Program-made: the position numbers and the translations under genes | Notes under the pieces: model-generated | Database searches by the model: none | Told to the model about the DNA's origin: nothing | What the model saw: only the letters and a program-made list of their open reading frames with translations | Assembly: GCF_002291445.1 (NCBI RefSeq) | Contig: NZ_CP014137.1 | Coordinates: forward strand, 1,054,001-1,118,000 | Length of the DNA: 64,000 nucleotides | Origin: Brenneria goodwinii | Lineage (GTDB): Bacteria > Pseudomonadota > Gammaproteobacteria > Enterobacterales > Enterobacteriaceae | Direction: 5' to 3' | Shown: positions 53,369 through 62,722 of the stretch, piece after piece | Layout of the letters: every line of letters begins with the position of its first letter | Position numbering within the stretch: the first letter of the stretch is position 1

Positions 53369-54168
53369 GCAATAGTTTGCGCGGCTTTACCGGCGGTCTG
53401 CTTTACGTGATTACCGCGTTTATGCTGGTTTTCATCCTGACGCCGATTTTGCTCATCGTGGTGATTTCATTCTCGGACGGCTATTTCGTCAGCTTTCCGC
53501 CCACGGGTTTTACGCTTGATTGGTACGGCAAAGTGCTGGGCAACAGTGAATTCATGGAAGCCCTGTTATTCAGCACCTTGTTGGCGATAGGCACGACGCT
53601 GCTGTCGTTGTTGCTCGGCGTGCCGGCCGCCTTTGCGCTGGTGCGCGGCAAGCTGCCGTATGCTTCGCTGTGCAAAGGGCTGTTGCTGTCGCCGCTGATT
53701 TTCCCGGTGCTGATTACCGGTCTGGCGCTGTTGCAACTGTTTTCCAGCTACGGCTGGGGCAATGTCAAATTGAATCTGCTGCTGGCGCATACCGTAGTGA
53801 CCTCGCCGTATGTGGTGAGAACGGTATTGACCAGCCTGGAACTGGTGAACCCCAGTCTGGAAGAGGCCGCCCGCACGCTGGGCGCCAGCCGGTTCGCCAC
53901 CTTTCGCCATGTGGTGTTTCCGCAAATCGCCCCCGGCGTGGTATCCGGCGCAATCTTTTGTTTCATGGTGTCTTTCGATAATTACCCGGTTTCCATGTGG
54001 TTGGCCGATTCGGCCAATACGCCGGTGCCGGTGGTGCTGTATCGCCAGATAGGCACGGTGTTTGATCCATCGGTAGCGACCATGTCCACCCTGATTATTT
54101 TACTGGCAACACTGGTTGTCGTCGCGCTGGAACGCCTGGTTGGGCTGCGCCGCGCCATGGCGGCATAG
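53365..54168 (+). CDS. ABC importer permease (spermidine/putrescine type, PotC-like)
   Basis: 267 residues, about six membrane helices, with the EAA loop EAARTLGASRFATFRHVVFPQIAPG. The MVSFDNYPVSMWL region is typical of PotC-like permeases. Overlaps the upstream permease by 4 bases. Confidence 0.9.
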   Translation: MSNSLRGFTGGLLYVITAFMLVFILTPILLIVVISFSDGYFVSFPPTGFTLDWYGKVLGNSEFMEALLFSTLLAIGTTLLSLLLGVPAAFALVRGKLPYASLCKGLLLSPLIFPVLITGLALLQLFSSYGWGNVKLNLLLAHTVVTSPYVVRTVLTSLELVNPSLEEAARTLGASRFATFRHVVFPQIAPGVVSGAIFCFMVSFDNYPVSMWLADSANTPVPVVLYRQIGTVFDPSVATMSTLIILLATLVVVALERLVGLRRAMAA

Positions 54169-54204
54169 TCTTTCAATTCCACCAGAAGAGGCATGGAGAA
54201 GACC

Positions 54205-55260
54205 ATGAAACGACGTACATTTCTGCAAGCGATGGCGGCAACGGCCATGTTGCCTTACCTGAATACCAAAGCGTATGCGGCGGACCGCATATTGCAGGTC
54301 GGCGTGTATAACTCGGCGCAGGGCGCTCTGATCAAAAAAGAGGTGGCGCCGGTTTTCGAGCGCGACTATCAATGCCGGGTGTTAACCACCGAGGGGCCGA
54401 CGCTGGCGAATATCGCCGCGCTGCGGGCCACCAAAAACAAACCGGTGTATAGCGTGATGTCAATGGATGATATCGGCGTACCGCAGGCGAAAGCCGAAGG
54501 GTTGATCGAGCCGTTATCGGCGGATGAGATCCCCAACCTGAAAAGCGTGTTCGACCGTTATGTGCTGGGCGACAGCTACGGCGTAGGGTTTTCGGTATCC
54601 ATGGCCGGACTGTTTATCAACACCGGCATGATGCAGCCGATTAACAGCTACGCCGAAATTTTCGATCCGAAGTATGCCCGTCAGATCATCCTGAATACGC
54701 CGAAAAACACCCAAAGTATCCTGATGCTGATTGTCGCGGCGGCTCTGGCGACCGGCAAGCCGCTGCATGAAGCGCAGTATCTGATCGATCAGGGATGGGA
54801 AAAGCTGGCGCAGCTGAAGCCGAATGTGATGACGGTTTACGATAGCGAAGCGCAGGTGATGATGGTGGCGCAAGGACAGGCGATGATTGGCGGCATCGAA
54901 TACTCTAAAGCGATTTATCCGCACACGCAAAAAGGCGTGCCGCTGGATATGACCTATCCGCAGGAGGGCGCGTTTACCGGCATCAACGGTTTGGCGTTGG
55001 TCAAAGGCGCGCCGCAGCGCGAATTGGGGCTGGCGTGGATCAATCGGCTTCTAGAGCCTTCGGTGCAGAAAATGCTGGCGGAAGCGACGCTAAGCGCGCC
55101 GACGGTGCGCGGCATCGAATTTGACGCCGCAACGCTGAAATATCTGGCTTACCCGGAAAGCCGCATGCAGGAGTTGAACTTGTTTACGCCGGACTGGAGC
55201 TATATCATCCCGCGCCGCGCGGAGTTGCTGGAAAAATACAACCAGACGTTCAGCGGTTGA
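54205..55260 (+). CDS. Binding protein of the PotABCD-type importer
   Basis: I use ATG 54205 (MKRRTFLQAMAATAML), with GGAG 5 bases upstream; 351 residues. The N-terminal KRRTFLQAMAATAMLPYL has a twin-arginine-like RR (KRRTFLQ), so export by Tat is possible. The rest is an SBP_bac_8-type periplasmic binding fold (VGVYNSAQGALIKKEVAPVFE; VMMVAQGQAMIGGIEYS). Ligand unknown. Confidence 0.88.
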   Translation: MKRRTFLQAMAATAMLPYLNTKAYAADRILQVGVYNSAQGALIKKEVAPVFERDYQCRVLTTEGPTLANIAALRATKNKPVYSVMSMDDIGVPQAKAEGLIEPLSADEIPNLKSVFDRYVLGDSYGVGFSVSMAGLFINTGMMQPINSYAEIFDPKYARQIILNTPKNTQSILMLIVAAALATGKPLHEAQYLIDQGWEKLAQLKPNVMTVYDSEAQVMMVAQGQAMIGGIEYSKAIYPHTQKGVPLDMTYPQEGAFTGINGLALVKGAPQRELGLAWINRLLEPSVQKMLAEATLSAPTVRGIEFDAATLKYLAYPESRMQELNLFTPDWSYIIPRRAELLEKYNQTFSG

Positions 55261-55267
55261 GGTCATT

Positions 55268-56368
55268 ATGTTGAGATCGTTTGAAGTCCGTCTGGACAAG
55301 CTATGCAAGCATTATGGCAAAACGGCGGCGGTGGATGATGTTTCGCTGGTGGTCGATGCGGGTGAGATGCTGGCGTTGCTCGGCCCCAGCGGCTGCGGAA
55401 AAACCACCTGTTTGCGCATGATCGCCGGTTTGGTGGCGCCGACCGGCGGCGATATTCTGGTTGGCGGGCGTTCGATTATCGGCACGGCGGTGCACCGGCG
55501 CAATGTCGGCATGTTGTTTCAGAACTACGCGTTGTTCCCGCATATGACGGTGGCGGAAAATGTGGCCTTCGGCCTGAAAATGCGCGGACAGTTAAAAGCG
55601 GAGTTTGCGGATAAAGTCGCCAGGGCGCTGGACATGGTGCAACTGAAATCCTTTGGCGATCGTCTGCCGTCGCAGCTTTCCGGCGGCCAGCAGCAGCGGG
55701 TTTCGCTGGCGCGGGCGCTGGTGATCGAACCGGATATGCTGTTGTTGGATGAACCGCTGGGCGCGCTGGATAAAAGCCTGCGTGAAAGCATGCAGTTGGA
55801 GATCCGCAATCTTCAGCAGCGGTTGGGGCTGACCACGATTATGGTGACCCACGATCAGGATGAAGCGTTGACCATGGCCGATCAGATTGCGGTAATGCAG
55901 GGCGGTAAGCTGGAACAGATTGCGCCGGCTGCGGAGATTTATCGTAAACCGGTTAACCGCTTTGTGGCGGGATTTATCGGCGCCTCTAATTTTCTGCCCG
56001 CGCGTATTGAGCAACGCCGCCAGGACGGAAGCGCCAGGCTGGTTACGCCGGCGGGATTGCAGCTCGACGCGACGCAGTGCGCCGTCTCCGGCGAGCGGGC
56101 GGTGGTGACGGTACGTCCGGAAGCGATTGCTTTACGGCCGTTAACGGATGGCGCGGCGGTCGCCGAGATTAATTGCGTGGCGGCAACAGTCACGCAAGTG
56201 GTGTATCGCGGCTATATGCTGCATTACACGCTGCGGTTGAGCGGCGGCGAGGAGATGATAGCCTGGCGGCAAGCGCAGGGTGAGAGCGCCGACCAAATCT
56301 ACCCGGTCGGTTCTGCGGTTTGCCTGTCCTGGTCGGCGGAGAGTAATCACCTGATCGCCGACATATGA
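55268..56368 (+). CDS. ATPase of the PotABCD-type importer (PotA-like)
   Basis: 366 residues. Walker A GPSGCGKTT, Q-loop FQNYALFPHMTVAENV, signature LSGGQQQR and Walker B LLLDEPLGALDKS, followed by a C-terminal TOBE domain (VRPEAIALRPL). Powers the importer encoded upstream. Last of the four genes, 8 bases after the binding protein. Confidence 0.92.
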   Translation: MLRSFEVRLDKLCKHYGKTAAVDDVSLVVDAGEMLALLGPSGCGKTTCLRMIAGLVAPTGGDILVGGRSIIGTAVHRRNVGMLFQNYALFPHMTVAENVAFGLKMRGQLKAEFADKVARALDMVQLKSFGDRLPSQLSGGQQQRVSLARALVIEPDMLLLDEPLGALDKSLRESMQLEIRNLQQRLGLTTIMVTHDQDEALTMADQIAVMQGGKLEQIAPAAEIYRKPVNRFVAGFIGASNFLPARIEQRRQDGSARLVTPAGLQLDATQCAVSGERAVVTVRPEAIALRPLTDGAAVAEINCVAATVTQVVYRGYMLHYTLRLSGGEEMIAWRQAQGESADQIYPVGSAVCLSWSAESNHLIADI

Positions 56369-56592
56369 TGTGCCTTAACGTTTCACCTTTGTGCCACAAC
56401 TGTGCAATATCCCTCTGTGCGGCGATGGCCGCTAGGGTGAGACGGGTTATTAACAAAAGGCATATTCTTATCTATTTTTTTGATTTATAAGTGTTTTAAC
56501 TTTTTTTCCTCCACGGGAACATCTTGGATAAAGGCTGATGGCATAGATATTGCCTGTTTTAAAGTCGGGCTTATCATTTTGTGGAGGCAAAC

Positions 56593-57516
56593 ATGAATCT
56601 CCGTCGTCTTAAATATTTCATTAAAATTGTTGACGTGGGTAGCCTGACGCAGGCCGCCGATATCCTCCATATCGCACAACCGGCGCTGAGTCAGCAACTG
56701 GCGACGCTGGAAGGGGAAGTCAATCAGCAACTGCTGATACGCACCAAGCGGGGCGTGACGCCGACTGAAGCGGGCAAGACGCTTTATACCCATGCCCAGG
56801 TGATTTTGCGTCAATGCGATCAGGCGCAAAGCGCCATTAATGGCTCCGGGCAGTCGTTGTCGGGAGAAGTATCGGTGGGGCTGGCGCCGGGAACGGCTGC
56901 ACAGCAACTGGCGATCCCGCTGATGGAAGAGGTTAATCGTCAATATCCCGGGATCCTGATTTATTTCAATGAAAACTTCGGCACCACGCTCAGCGAACTG
57001 ATTATGAGCGGCCGTATGGATATGGCGGTGATTTACGGTAACCGTGAAGTTCACGGTTTGCGTTTCCTGCCGTTGATGAAGGAAGAACTCTATTTTATCT
57101 GTCCGATGAGTCTGGGCGCCGCGCGCAAAACCATCCCGCTGGCCGAGGTGGTGGGCTATGACCTGTTCTTACCGCGCATCTACAACATTATGCGCAAGCT
57201 GCTGGATGAGGCGTTTGTGCAGCAGAATTTGGCGTATCGGGTGAAGTGTGAAATCGAATCGCTCACCACGCTCACCGGCGCGGTGACGGCGGGGATGGGC
57301 TGTACCGTCCTGCCGGAATCGGCCGCGCGGAGCATGGTGAAATCCGCCAATGTCTGGATGGCGAAAATCGTCGATCCGGATATTCAGGCGCCGCTCTCCT
57401 TCTGTACTTCCGACCATTTGCCGCTGTCGCAGCCTGCCGAAGCGGTGAAAACCATTTTGCTGTCGCTGATGGCAAATCGCACCGTGGATAACCGTCCGTT
57501 GACGCTGGTGGGGTGA
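56593..57516 (+). CDS. LysR-family regulator, Nac-like (copy B)
   Basis: 307 residues from ATG 56593 (MNLRRLKYFIKIVD), with GTGGAGG 6 bases upstream. It closely matches copy A at 48721: RRLKxFIxIVDxGSxTxAADxLxIAQPALSQQ, then PTEAGKxLYxHA. So the window has two paralogous regulators, each beside one half of the nitrogen cluster, and their targets may overlap. The effector is unknown. Confidence 0.88.
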   Translation: MNLRRLKYFIKIVDVGSLTQAADILHIAQPALSQQLATLEGEVNQQLLIRTKRGVTPTEAGKTLYTHAQVILRQCDQAQSAINGSGQSLSGEVSVGLAPGTAAQQLAIPLMEEVNRQYPGILIYFNENFGTTLSELIMSGRMDMAVIYGNREVHGLRFLPLMKEELYFICPMSLGAARKTIPLAEVVGYDLFLPRIYNIMRKLLDEAFVQQNLAYRVKCEIESLTTLTGAVTAGMGCTVLPESAARSMVKSANVWMAKIVDPDIQAPLSFCTSDHLPLSQPAEAVKTILLSLMANRTVDNRPLTLVG

Positions 57517-57636
57517 TAAGCGCCGCTTATCTACGCACAGCGAAACCCTCTTACCCGATAGCGATAACCGCGCGTTACAGTGTGGTTATCGTGCGCGGGC
57601 GACGTTGCCGTATCGTCAGAGGGTAAGCGGAATATC

Positions 57637-58062
57637 ATGAAAGATAATGCTTTGAATTTGAATGAATTGCGTCAGATTGCACGCAAAATGCATCAGTCCG
57701 GCCTGTCCGGTATCGAAATCCGTAATTGTCATTACCAGGTTCGATTGGCCTATGCGCCGCGCCACTCAATCGCCCCGGCGGCCATGCCGGCCGGCGGCGC
57801 GCTGGCTGTCCCCGCCGCGCCGACGACGGCACGGGCGATGATGCCGGGCTATGTGCTATTGCACCATCCCACCAATGAGAAACCCTTTACCGCAGTGGGT
57901 GAGTCGGTGGCGAAAGACGCGCTGCTGGCGCTGATTAAAGTGGGGCTGGTTTATTTGCCGCTGCTGAGTCCGGCGGCGGGCGTGGTGGCGTCTCTGGCGG
58001 TGGCGCATGGCGACCGCGTGCAATACGACAGCGAAATTATGACTATCCGGACCGCGTTATAA
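57637..58062 (+). CDS. Biotin-carboxyl-carrier-like protein lacking the biotin motif
   Basis: 141 residues. It resembles AccB in layout: an N-terminal helix (LNELRQIARKMHQSGLSGIEI), an Ala/Pro-rich linker (about 40-65), then a lipoyl/biotinyl beta-barrel (about 66-140: PGYVLLHHPTNEKPF...GVVASLAVAHGDRVQYDSEIMTI). In true AccB the hairpin carries EAMKM; here the aligned stretch reads ALIKVG, so Lys101 is kept but both flanking Met are lost. It may therefore not be biotinylated and could be a structural or degenerate relative. No biotin carboxylase gene is adjacent. Confidence 0.75.
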   Translation: MKDNALNLNELRQIARKMHQSGLSGIEIRNCHYQVRLAYAPRHSIAPAAMPAGGALAVPAAPTTARAMMPGYVLLHHPTNEKPFTAVGESVAKDALLALIKVGLVYLPLLSPAAGVVASLAVAHGDRVQYDSEIMTIRTAL

Positions 58063-58186
58063 GACCCCCTTATCACCTCACATGGTTTATGTCTTATGCC
58101 GGCCACCGTTTAGTGGATACAGTCATATTACACATGATTTCCGGCGTTAATCAGTACCAGACCGGAACCGTTACAGGAGAGGCGAG

Positions 58187-58936
58187 ATGCCATTTTCAGA
58201 TTATAAAACCGCACTGGTCACCGGGGCTTCCGCAGGAATGGGGGAGGCGATCGTCGAGCGTCTTTGCCGGGAAGGCATCACCGTTCATGCCGTGGCGCGC
58301 CGTAAAGAGCAGTTGGCCGAACTGGCCGCCCGTACCGGCTGTATTCCACATGCGATCGACGTCAGCGATCTGGACGCGTTGACGCGCCTGTGCGCTGAAA
58401 TCGATGTGGATATTCTGGTGAACAACGCCGGCGTTTCCCGTCCGGGATCGATCCTTAACGCCGATGAGGAGGCCATCGATACTCAGGTGGACGTCAATTT
58501 GCGCGCGGTGCTGCATCTTTGCCGTCTGCTGGTGCCCGGCATGATGGCGCGTGATTGCGGCCATGTTATCAACATCACGTCGATTGCGGCGATTTATAAC
58601 TTCGGCGGCAACTCGATCTACCACGCCACCAAAGCCGGCGTACATGCGCTTTCGCGTCAGCTGCGGGTGGATTGTTACGGCAAGCGGGTGCGCATCACCG
58701 AAATCTGCCCCGGCAGGGTGGCGACGGATATTTTCGGCAACGTGATGGGGGATCAGGAAGCAGGCCGTCGGCAGTTTATCGATGGTTTTGAATTACCGCA
58801 GGCGAAAGATATCGCCGATACGGTGGCTTTTGTGCTGGCGGCACCGGTGGCGGTCAACTTCGGACATATCGAAATTACGCCGACGCTACAGGTGCCCGGC
58901 GGTCTGTCTACCATGCGGCCGGGCGAACAGGCGTAG
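58187..58936 (+). CDS. Short-chain dehydrogenase/reductase (SDR)
   Basis: 249 residues. TGASAGMGEA (cofactor), NNAG, Ser in NITSIAA and Tyr-x-x-x-Lys in YHATK, followed by ICPGRVATDIF. A classical SDR of the YdfG/serine-dehydrogenase-like group (NITSIAAIYNFGGNSIYHATKAGVHALS). AGGAGAGG precedes the start. It lies between the BCCP-like gene and the amino acid permease genes. Confidence 0.9.
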   Translation: MPFSDYKTALVTGASAGMGEAIVERLCREGITVHAVARRKEQLAELAARTGCIPHAIDVSDLDALTRLCAEIDVDILVNNAGVSRPGSILNADEEAIDTQVDVNLRAVLHLCRLLVPGMMARDCGHVINITSIAAIYNFGGNSIYHATKAGVHALSRQLRVDCYGKRVRITEICPGRVATDIFGNVMGDQEAGRRQFIDGFELPQAKDIADTVAFVLAAPVAVNFGHIEITPTLQVPGGLSTMRPGEQA

Positions 58937-58967
58937 TAAGCGCGCTGGATGAAATACGGGAGACGTA

Positions 58968-59666
58968 ATGATGACACTCGATTTTGGCACCGTTTTTTCC
59001 GAACGCTATGCGCAGATGCTCATCGATGGCATGGTGCTTACCCTTAAACTTGCCGTCGGCTCCTGGGCGCTGGCCATGATTTTGGCGCTGATGCTGGTCG
59101 CCATCCGCCTGAGCCAGCATCGTTATGCGGTGCTGATGGTGGCGGCGTTCGTCTCTTATCATCGCAATGTGCCGACGCTGGTACAGCTGATGATCTGGTA
59201 TTTCGCCATTCCGACGCTGCTTCCCGAGTCTTTACAGATCTGGCTGAACGAGTATAACGCCGAGTTTCTGTTTGCCATGATGGCGCTGGGTTTTTGCCAG
59301 TCCGCCTATTTTTCCGAGGATATCCGCAGCGGCCTGCGGGCGATCCCCGACGGACAGAATGAGGCCGCGCGAGCGCTGGGCATGAGTTATATCCGCGCCA
59401 TGCGCTCGGTGATTCTGCCGCAGGGCATTCGTAATGCGCTGCCTTCGCTGATCAACCATACGGTGCTGCTGTTTAAGAATACCAGTCTGGCAATGGTGAT
59501 CGGCGTCGCGGAGTTAACCTATGTTACCCGCGAAATCGAAAACTATACCTTCCGCACCTTCGAATCTTATTTGATCGCTTCGGTTGCCTACCTGCTGTTT
59601 TCTCTGGTGCTGATGGGCGTTGGCGCGTTGCTGGCGCAGCGTTTCCAACGGGTGTATGCGAGGTAA
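58968..59666 (+). CDS. Polar amino acid ABC permease (GltJ/HisM type)
   Basis: 232 residues with about five membrane helices. Conserved HRNVPTLVQLMIWYFAIP and the EAA loop EAARALGMSYIRAMRSVILPQGIRNALPSL. First of a permease/permease/ATPase set that has no binding protein beside it. The SBP_bac_3 gene at 45361 could supply one. Confidence 0.92.
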   Translation: MMTLDFGTVFSERYAQMLIDGMVLTLKLAVGSWALAMILALMLVAIRLSQHRYAVLMVAAFVSYHRNVPTLVQLMIWYFAIPTLLPESLQIWLNEYNAEFLFAMMALGFCQSAYFSEDIRSGLRAIPDGQNEAARALGMSYIRAMRSVILPQGIRNALPSLINHTVLLFKNTSLAMVIGVAELTYVTREIENYTFRTFESYLIASVAYLLFSLVLMGVGALLAQRFQRVYAR

Positions 59667-59670
59667 TCCC

Positions 59671-60441
59671 ATGTTTGATGTCGTGACTATTTTGCATGAT
59701 AACTGGATGCTGTTTCTGGTCGGACAGTTTCCCAACGGCCCGCTCGGCGGGGTGATCTGCACCTTGGTATTGTCGCTGCTGGCGGTGGTGCTGGCGTTTC
59801 CGGTCGGCGTATTGCTGGGGATGGCGCGCATCTCGCCATTTCGCTGGCTGCGCTGGCCCGCGGCGTGCTGGGTTTATCTGCTGCGCGGCATTCCTCTGCT
59901 GATGGTGGTGTTCTGGACCTATTTCTGCGTGCCGTTGCTAATCGGCCATAACATCAACGGCTTCACGACGATGCTGTGCACGCTGGTGATTTATGAGAGC
60001 GCCTACATCGCGGAGATCGTGCGCGGCGGTATTCAGGCGCTGCCCGGCGGGCAATATGAAGCCTCCCGCGCATTGGGAATGGGCTATATCCGGGCGTATT
60101 GCGCGGTGATTTTGCCGCAGGCGCTGTACAACACGCTGCCGAGCCTGGTTAGCCAACTGGTGTCGATCATCAAGGACAGTACGCTTGGCTATGTGATTAA
60201 CGTGCCGGAGCTGACTTTCGCGGCAAATCAGGTCAATAACCAACTGCTGACGAAACCGTTTGAAGTGTTTGCCATCGTTGCGCTGGGTTACTACGTCATC
60301 TGTTTCAGTCTGACTAGGCTGGCGAATTATCTGGAGGAACGTATTGCGCGCAAACGCCGCAATGAGGGGAGTTCGGTTCCGGAAAGCGAAAACGCCATGC
60401 TGTTAACCGAAGCGCAGTCACAAGAAGGAGTTCGAGGATGA
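59671..60441 (+). CDS. Polar amino acid ABC permease (GltK/HisQ type)
   Basis: 256 residues. I start at ATG 59671 (MFDVVTILHDNW), because CGAGGTAATCCC fits a ribosome site; the previous stop is 5 bases upstream. Motifs: YLLRGIPLLMVVFWTYFCVPLL and EASRALGMGYIRAYCAVILPQALYNTLPSL. The C-terminal tail is longer than usual and charged (EERIARKRRNEGSSVPESE). Overlaps the ATPase gene by 4 bases. Confidence 0.9.
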   Translation: MFDVVTILHDNWMLFLVGQFPNGPLGGVICTLVLSLLAVVLAFPVGVLLGMARISPFRWLRWPAACWVYLLRGIPLLMVVFWTYFCVPLLIGHNINGFTTMLCTLVIYESAYIAEIVRGGIQALPGGQYEASRALGMGYIRAYCAVILPQALYNTLPSLVSQLVSIIKDSTLGYVINVPELTFAANQVNNQLLTKPFEVFAIVALGYYVICFSLTRLANYLEERIARKRRNEGSSVPESENAMLLTEAQSQEGVRG

Positions 60442-61175
60442 GACCGATAATTTTGTTCAACAAAGTTAACAAATGGTATGGCGATTATCAGGCTCTGACC
60501 GATCTGAATGCCGAGATTAAAAGCGGCGAGGTGGTGGTGGTTTGCGGTCCGTCCGGTTCCGGGAAATCGACGCTGATCCGTACCGTTAACCGCCTGGAGC
60601 CGATCAATGACGGGCAAATTCTGTTTGACGGCATGGATATTCACGGCAGCAGCGCCCGCTTGAACCAACTGCGTACGCGTATTGGCTTTGTGTTTCAGAA
60701 TTTCAATCTGTTCCCGCATATTTCGGTGCTGGATAACATCATATTGTCGCCGGTCAAAGTGCTGGGCATCAAGCGTTCGCAGGCGAAACAATACGCGGGA
60801 GAATTGCTTGAACGCGTCGGTCTGTCTCATAAGGCCAATGCCTATCCGGCGCAGTTATCCGGCGGGCAGCAGCAGAGGGTGGCGATTGCCCGGGCGCTGG
60901 CGATGAAGCCGCCGGTGATGCTGTTTGACGAACCGACCAGCGCGCTGGATCCGGAAATGGTGGGCGAAGTGCTCAGCGTGATGCGTAGTCTGGCGCAGGA
61001 TGGTATGACCATGATGTGCGTCACCCATGAGATGAACTTCGCCCGTGAGGTGGCGGACACCATCTGGTTTATGGATCAGGGTGTTATCCTTGAAAAATCC
61101 ACGCCGGAGAAATTTTTCACCGCTCCTGAGCATCCCAGGGTACGGCGTTTCCTCAGCGATCTGCGTCAACACTGA
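60438..61175 (+). CDS. Polar amino acid ABC transporter ATPase (GlnQ/GltL type)
   Basis: 245 residues. Walker A GPSGSGKST, FQNFNLFPHISVLDN, signature LSGGQQQR, VMLFDEPTSALDPE. Typical of the GlnQ/HisP/GltL class. Third gene of the importer set. AAGGAG precedes the start, which overlaps the second permease. Confidence 0.94.
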   Translation: MRPIILFNKVNKWYGDYQALTDLNAEIKSGEVVVVCGPSGSGKSTLIRTVNRLEPINDGQILFDGMDIHGSSARLNQLRTRIGFVFQNFNLFPHISVLDNIILSPVKVLGIKRSQAKQYAGELLERVGLSHKANAYPAQLSGGQQQRVAIARALAMKPPVMLFDEPTSALDPEMVGEVLSVMRSLAQDGMTMMCVTHEMNFAREVADTIWFMDQGVILEKSTPEKFFTAPEHPRVRRFLSDLRQH

Positions 61176-61285
61176 TCGGCGGCGTCCGGCTGGATAACGG
61201 CGGGGAGGCGATCCGGTCGAAGCCTGCTTTTGTCACTCCTGCCTGCGTAGCGTGGCTTACCGGTTATATGCGCGGATATAACCGT

Positions 61286-62698
61286 TCATTTAACGTGCGC
61301 CGGCATTTGATCTCGATAGCGCCACAGCCAGCGCCCGCTCGTCATGCGGCGATAGTAAAAGAAACCGCGAACGATCCAGTCCAGAAACATCCCCATCCAT
61401 ACGCCGATAACGCCGAATCCGAGCATAACGCCAAGAATATATCCGGCGATAATCCGGCATCCCCACATGCCGGCCACCGCGATCCACATGGTATAGCTGG
61501 CGTCTTTTGCTCCTTTTAGCCCGGCGGGCAATACCCATGAAGCGGCCCAGAAGGGCGTAAACAGGGCGTTGAGCCAAATGAGGTGTTTAGCCACTTCAAT
61601 CACTTCCGGTTCATCGGTATAAAACGACGCCATAAATTTTGCGCTTGGGATGGAAAGAATGGCCAGCAGGCACAAACCAATATTTGAAAGCCAGAAAATG
61701 TAATTCAGTTGCCGGATAGACTGCATGATTTGCCCTTTGCCTAACCGCGTACCGACAATGATGGTAGAGGCCGAGGCCAGGGAGTTACCGGGCAGGTTAA
61801 TCAAGGCCACAATGGAAAAGGCGATGAAGTTCCCGGCAATGACCTCTGTTCCCATACCGGCGACAAAACGCTGCGTGATCAGTTTGCCGACGTTGAACAT
61901 GACCGATTCAACGCTGGCGGGAATACCGATGCTGAGAACCTCATATAAAATAGCGGAGGTGAAAGGGGCAAAGTAGGATTTAAAGGGGATTCGCAGCGCG
62001 CCCTTGAAGCCGTGCATCAGCGTCAGAATGACGAATAGCGCGCCGATATAACGGGAGATGGTGATCCCGATGCCTGCGCCGATAAAGCCGAAGCCGTCCC
62101 AGGAATAGAAGCCATAAATCAATAGGCTGCTGATGACAATATTGAGAATATTCATTCCGATATTAATGACCATCGGCAGTTTGCTATTCCCGGCGCCTCG
62201 CAGCGCGCCGCATCCTACCAGGGCGACCGCCAGAGCGGGATATCCCCAGACCGTCCACTTCAGGAAGATCAATGCCAGACTTTTGACATTATCGTCCGCC
62301 TCACCGGCAATCAGATCGATAATTTCGGAGCCGGCAAATTCGACCAATATCACCAACAGAAACGACACCAGTACCAGCAGGGATATGGATTGGCGAGAGG
62401 CGGCTCTGGCCTGTTTTCTATTGCGCTGGCCCAGACTGAATGCCACGACGACGGCGGTGCCCAGAGCGACGGCGGTAAAAAACGCGATAATCAGCATGTT
62501 AAAACTGTCGGCCAGACCAACGGCCGCCATCGCTTCTTTGCCCAGCCAACTGACAAGAAAGGTACTGAATACGCCCATCAGGACGACGCACAGACCCTCA
62601 ATGAAGATGGGAAAAGCAAGCGGAGAAATCTCTCGCCAAAATAGGACACGGTTTGAATAGCGTTTCTTATACCACTCAGTGTCTTTCAACTTTGTCAT
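61286..62698 (-). CDS. MATE-family multidrug efflux protein
   Basis: About 470 residues; start at ATG 62698 (MTKLKDTEWYKK), though a TTG at 62722 with GGGGAA upstream is possible. Twelve membrane helices in two halves, with ISPLAFPIFIEGLCVVLMG, AAVGLADSFNMLIIAFFTAVALGTAVVVA and ALRGAGNSKLPM. This is a MatE (EmmdR/NorM-like) family antiporter using Na+ or H+. Substrate unknown. It stands alone at the right end of the nitrogen region. Confidence 0.9.
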   Translation of the reverse strand: MTKLKDTEWYKKRYSNRVLFWREISPLAFPIFIEGLCVVLMGVFSTFLVSWLGKEAMAAVGLADSFNMLIIAFFTAVALGTAVVVAFSLGQRNRKQARAASRQSISLLVLVSFLLVILVEFAGSEIIDLIAGEADDNVKSLALIFLKWTVWGYPALAVALVGCGALRGAGNSKLPMVINIGMNILNIVISSLLIYGFYSWDGFGFIGAGIGITISRYIGALFVILTLMHGFKGALRIPFKSYFAPFTSAILYEVLSIGIPASVESVMFNVGKLITQRFVAGMGTEVIAGNFIAFSIVALINLPGNSLASASTIIVGTRLGKGQIMQSIRQLNYIFWLSNIGLCLLAILSIPSAKFMASFYTDEPEVIEVAKHLIWLNALFTPFWAASWVLPAGLKGAKDASYTMWIAVAGMWGCRIIAGYILGVMLGFGVIGVWMGMFLDWIVRGFFYYRRMTSGRWLWRYRDQMPAHVK

Positions 62699-62722
62699 GA
62701 AACGGTCGTGGTTATATCCCAA

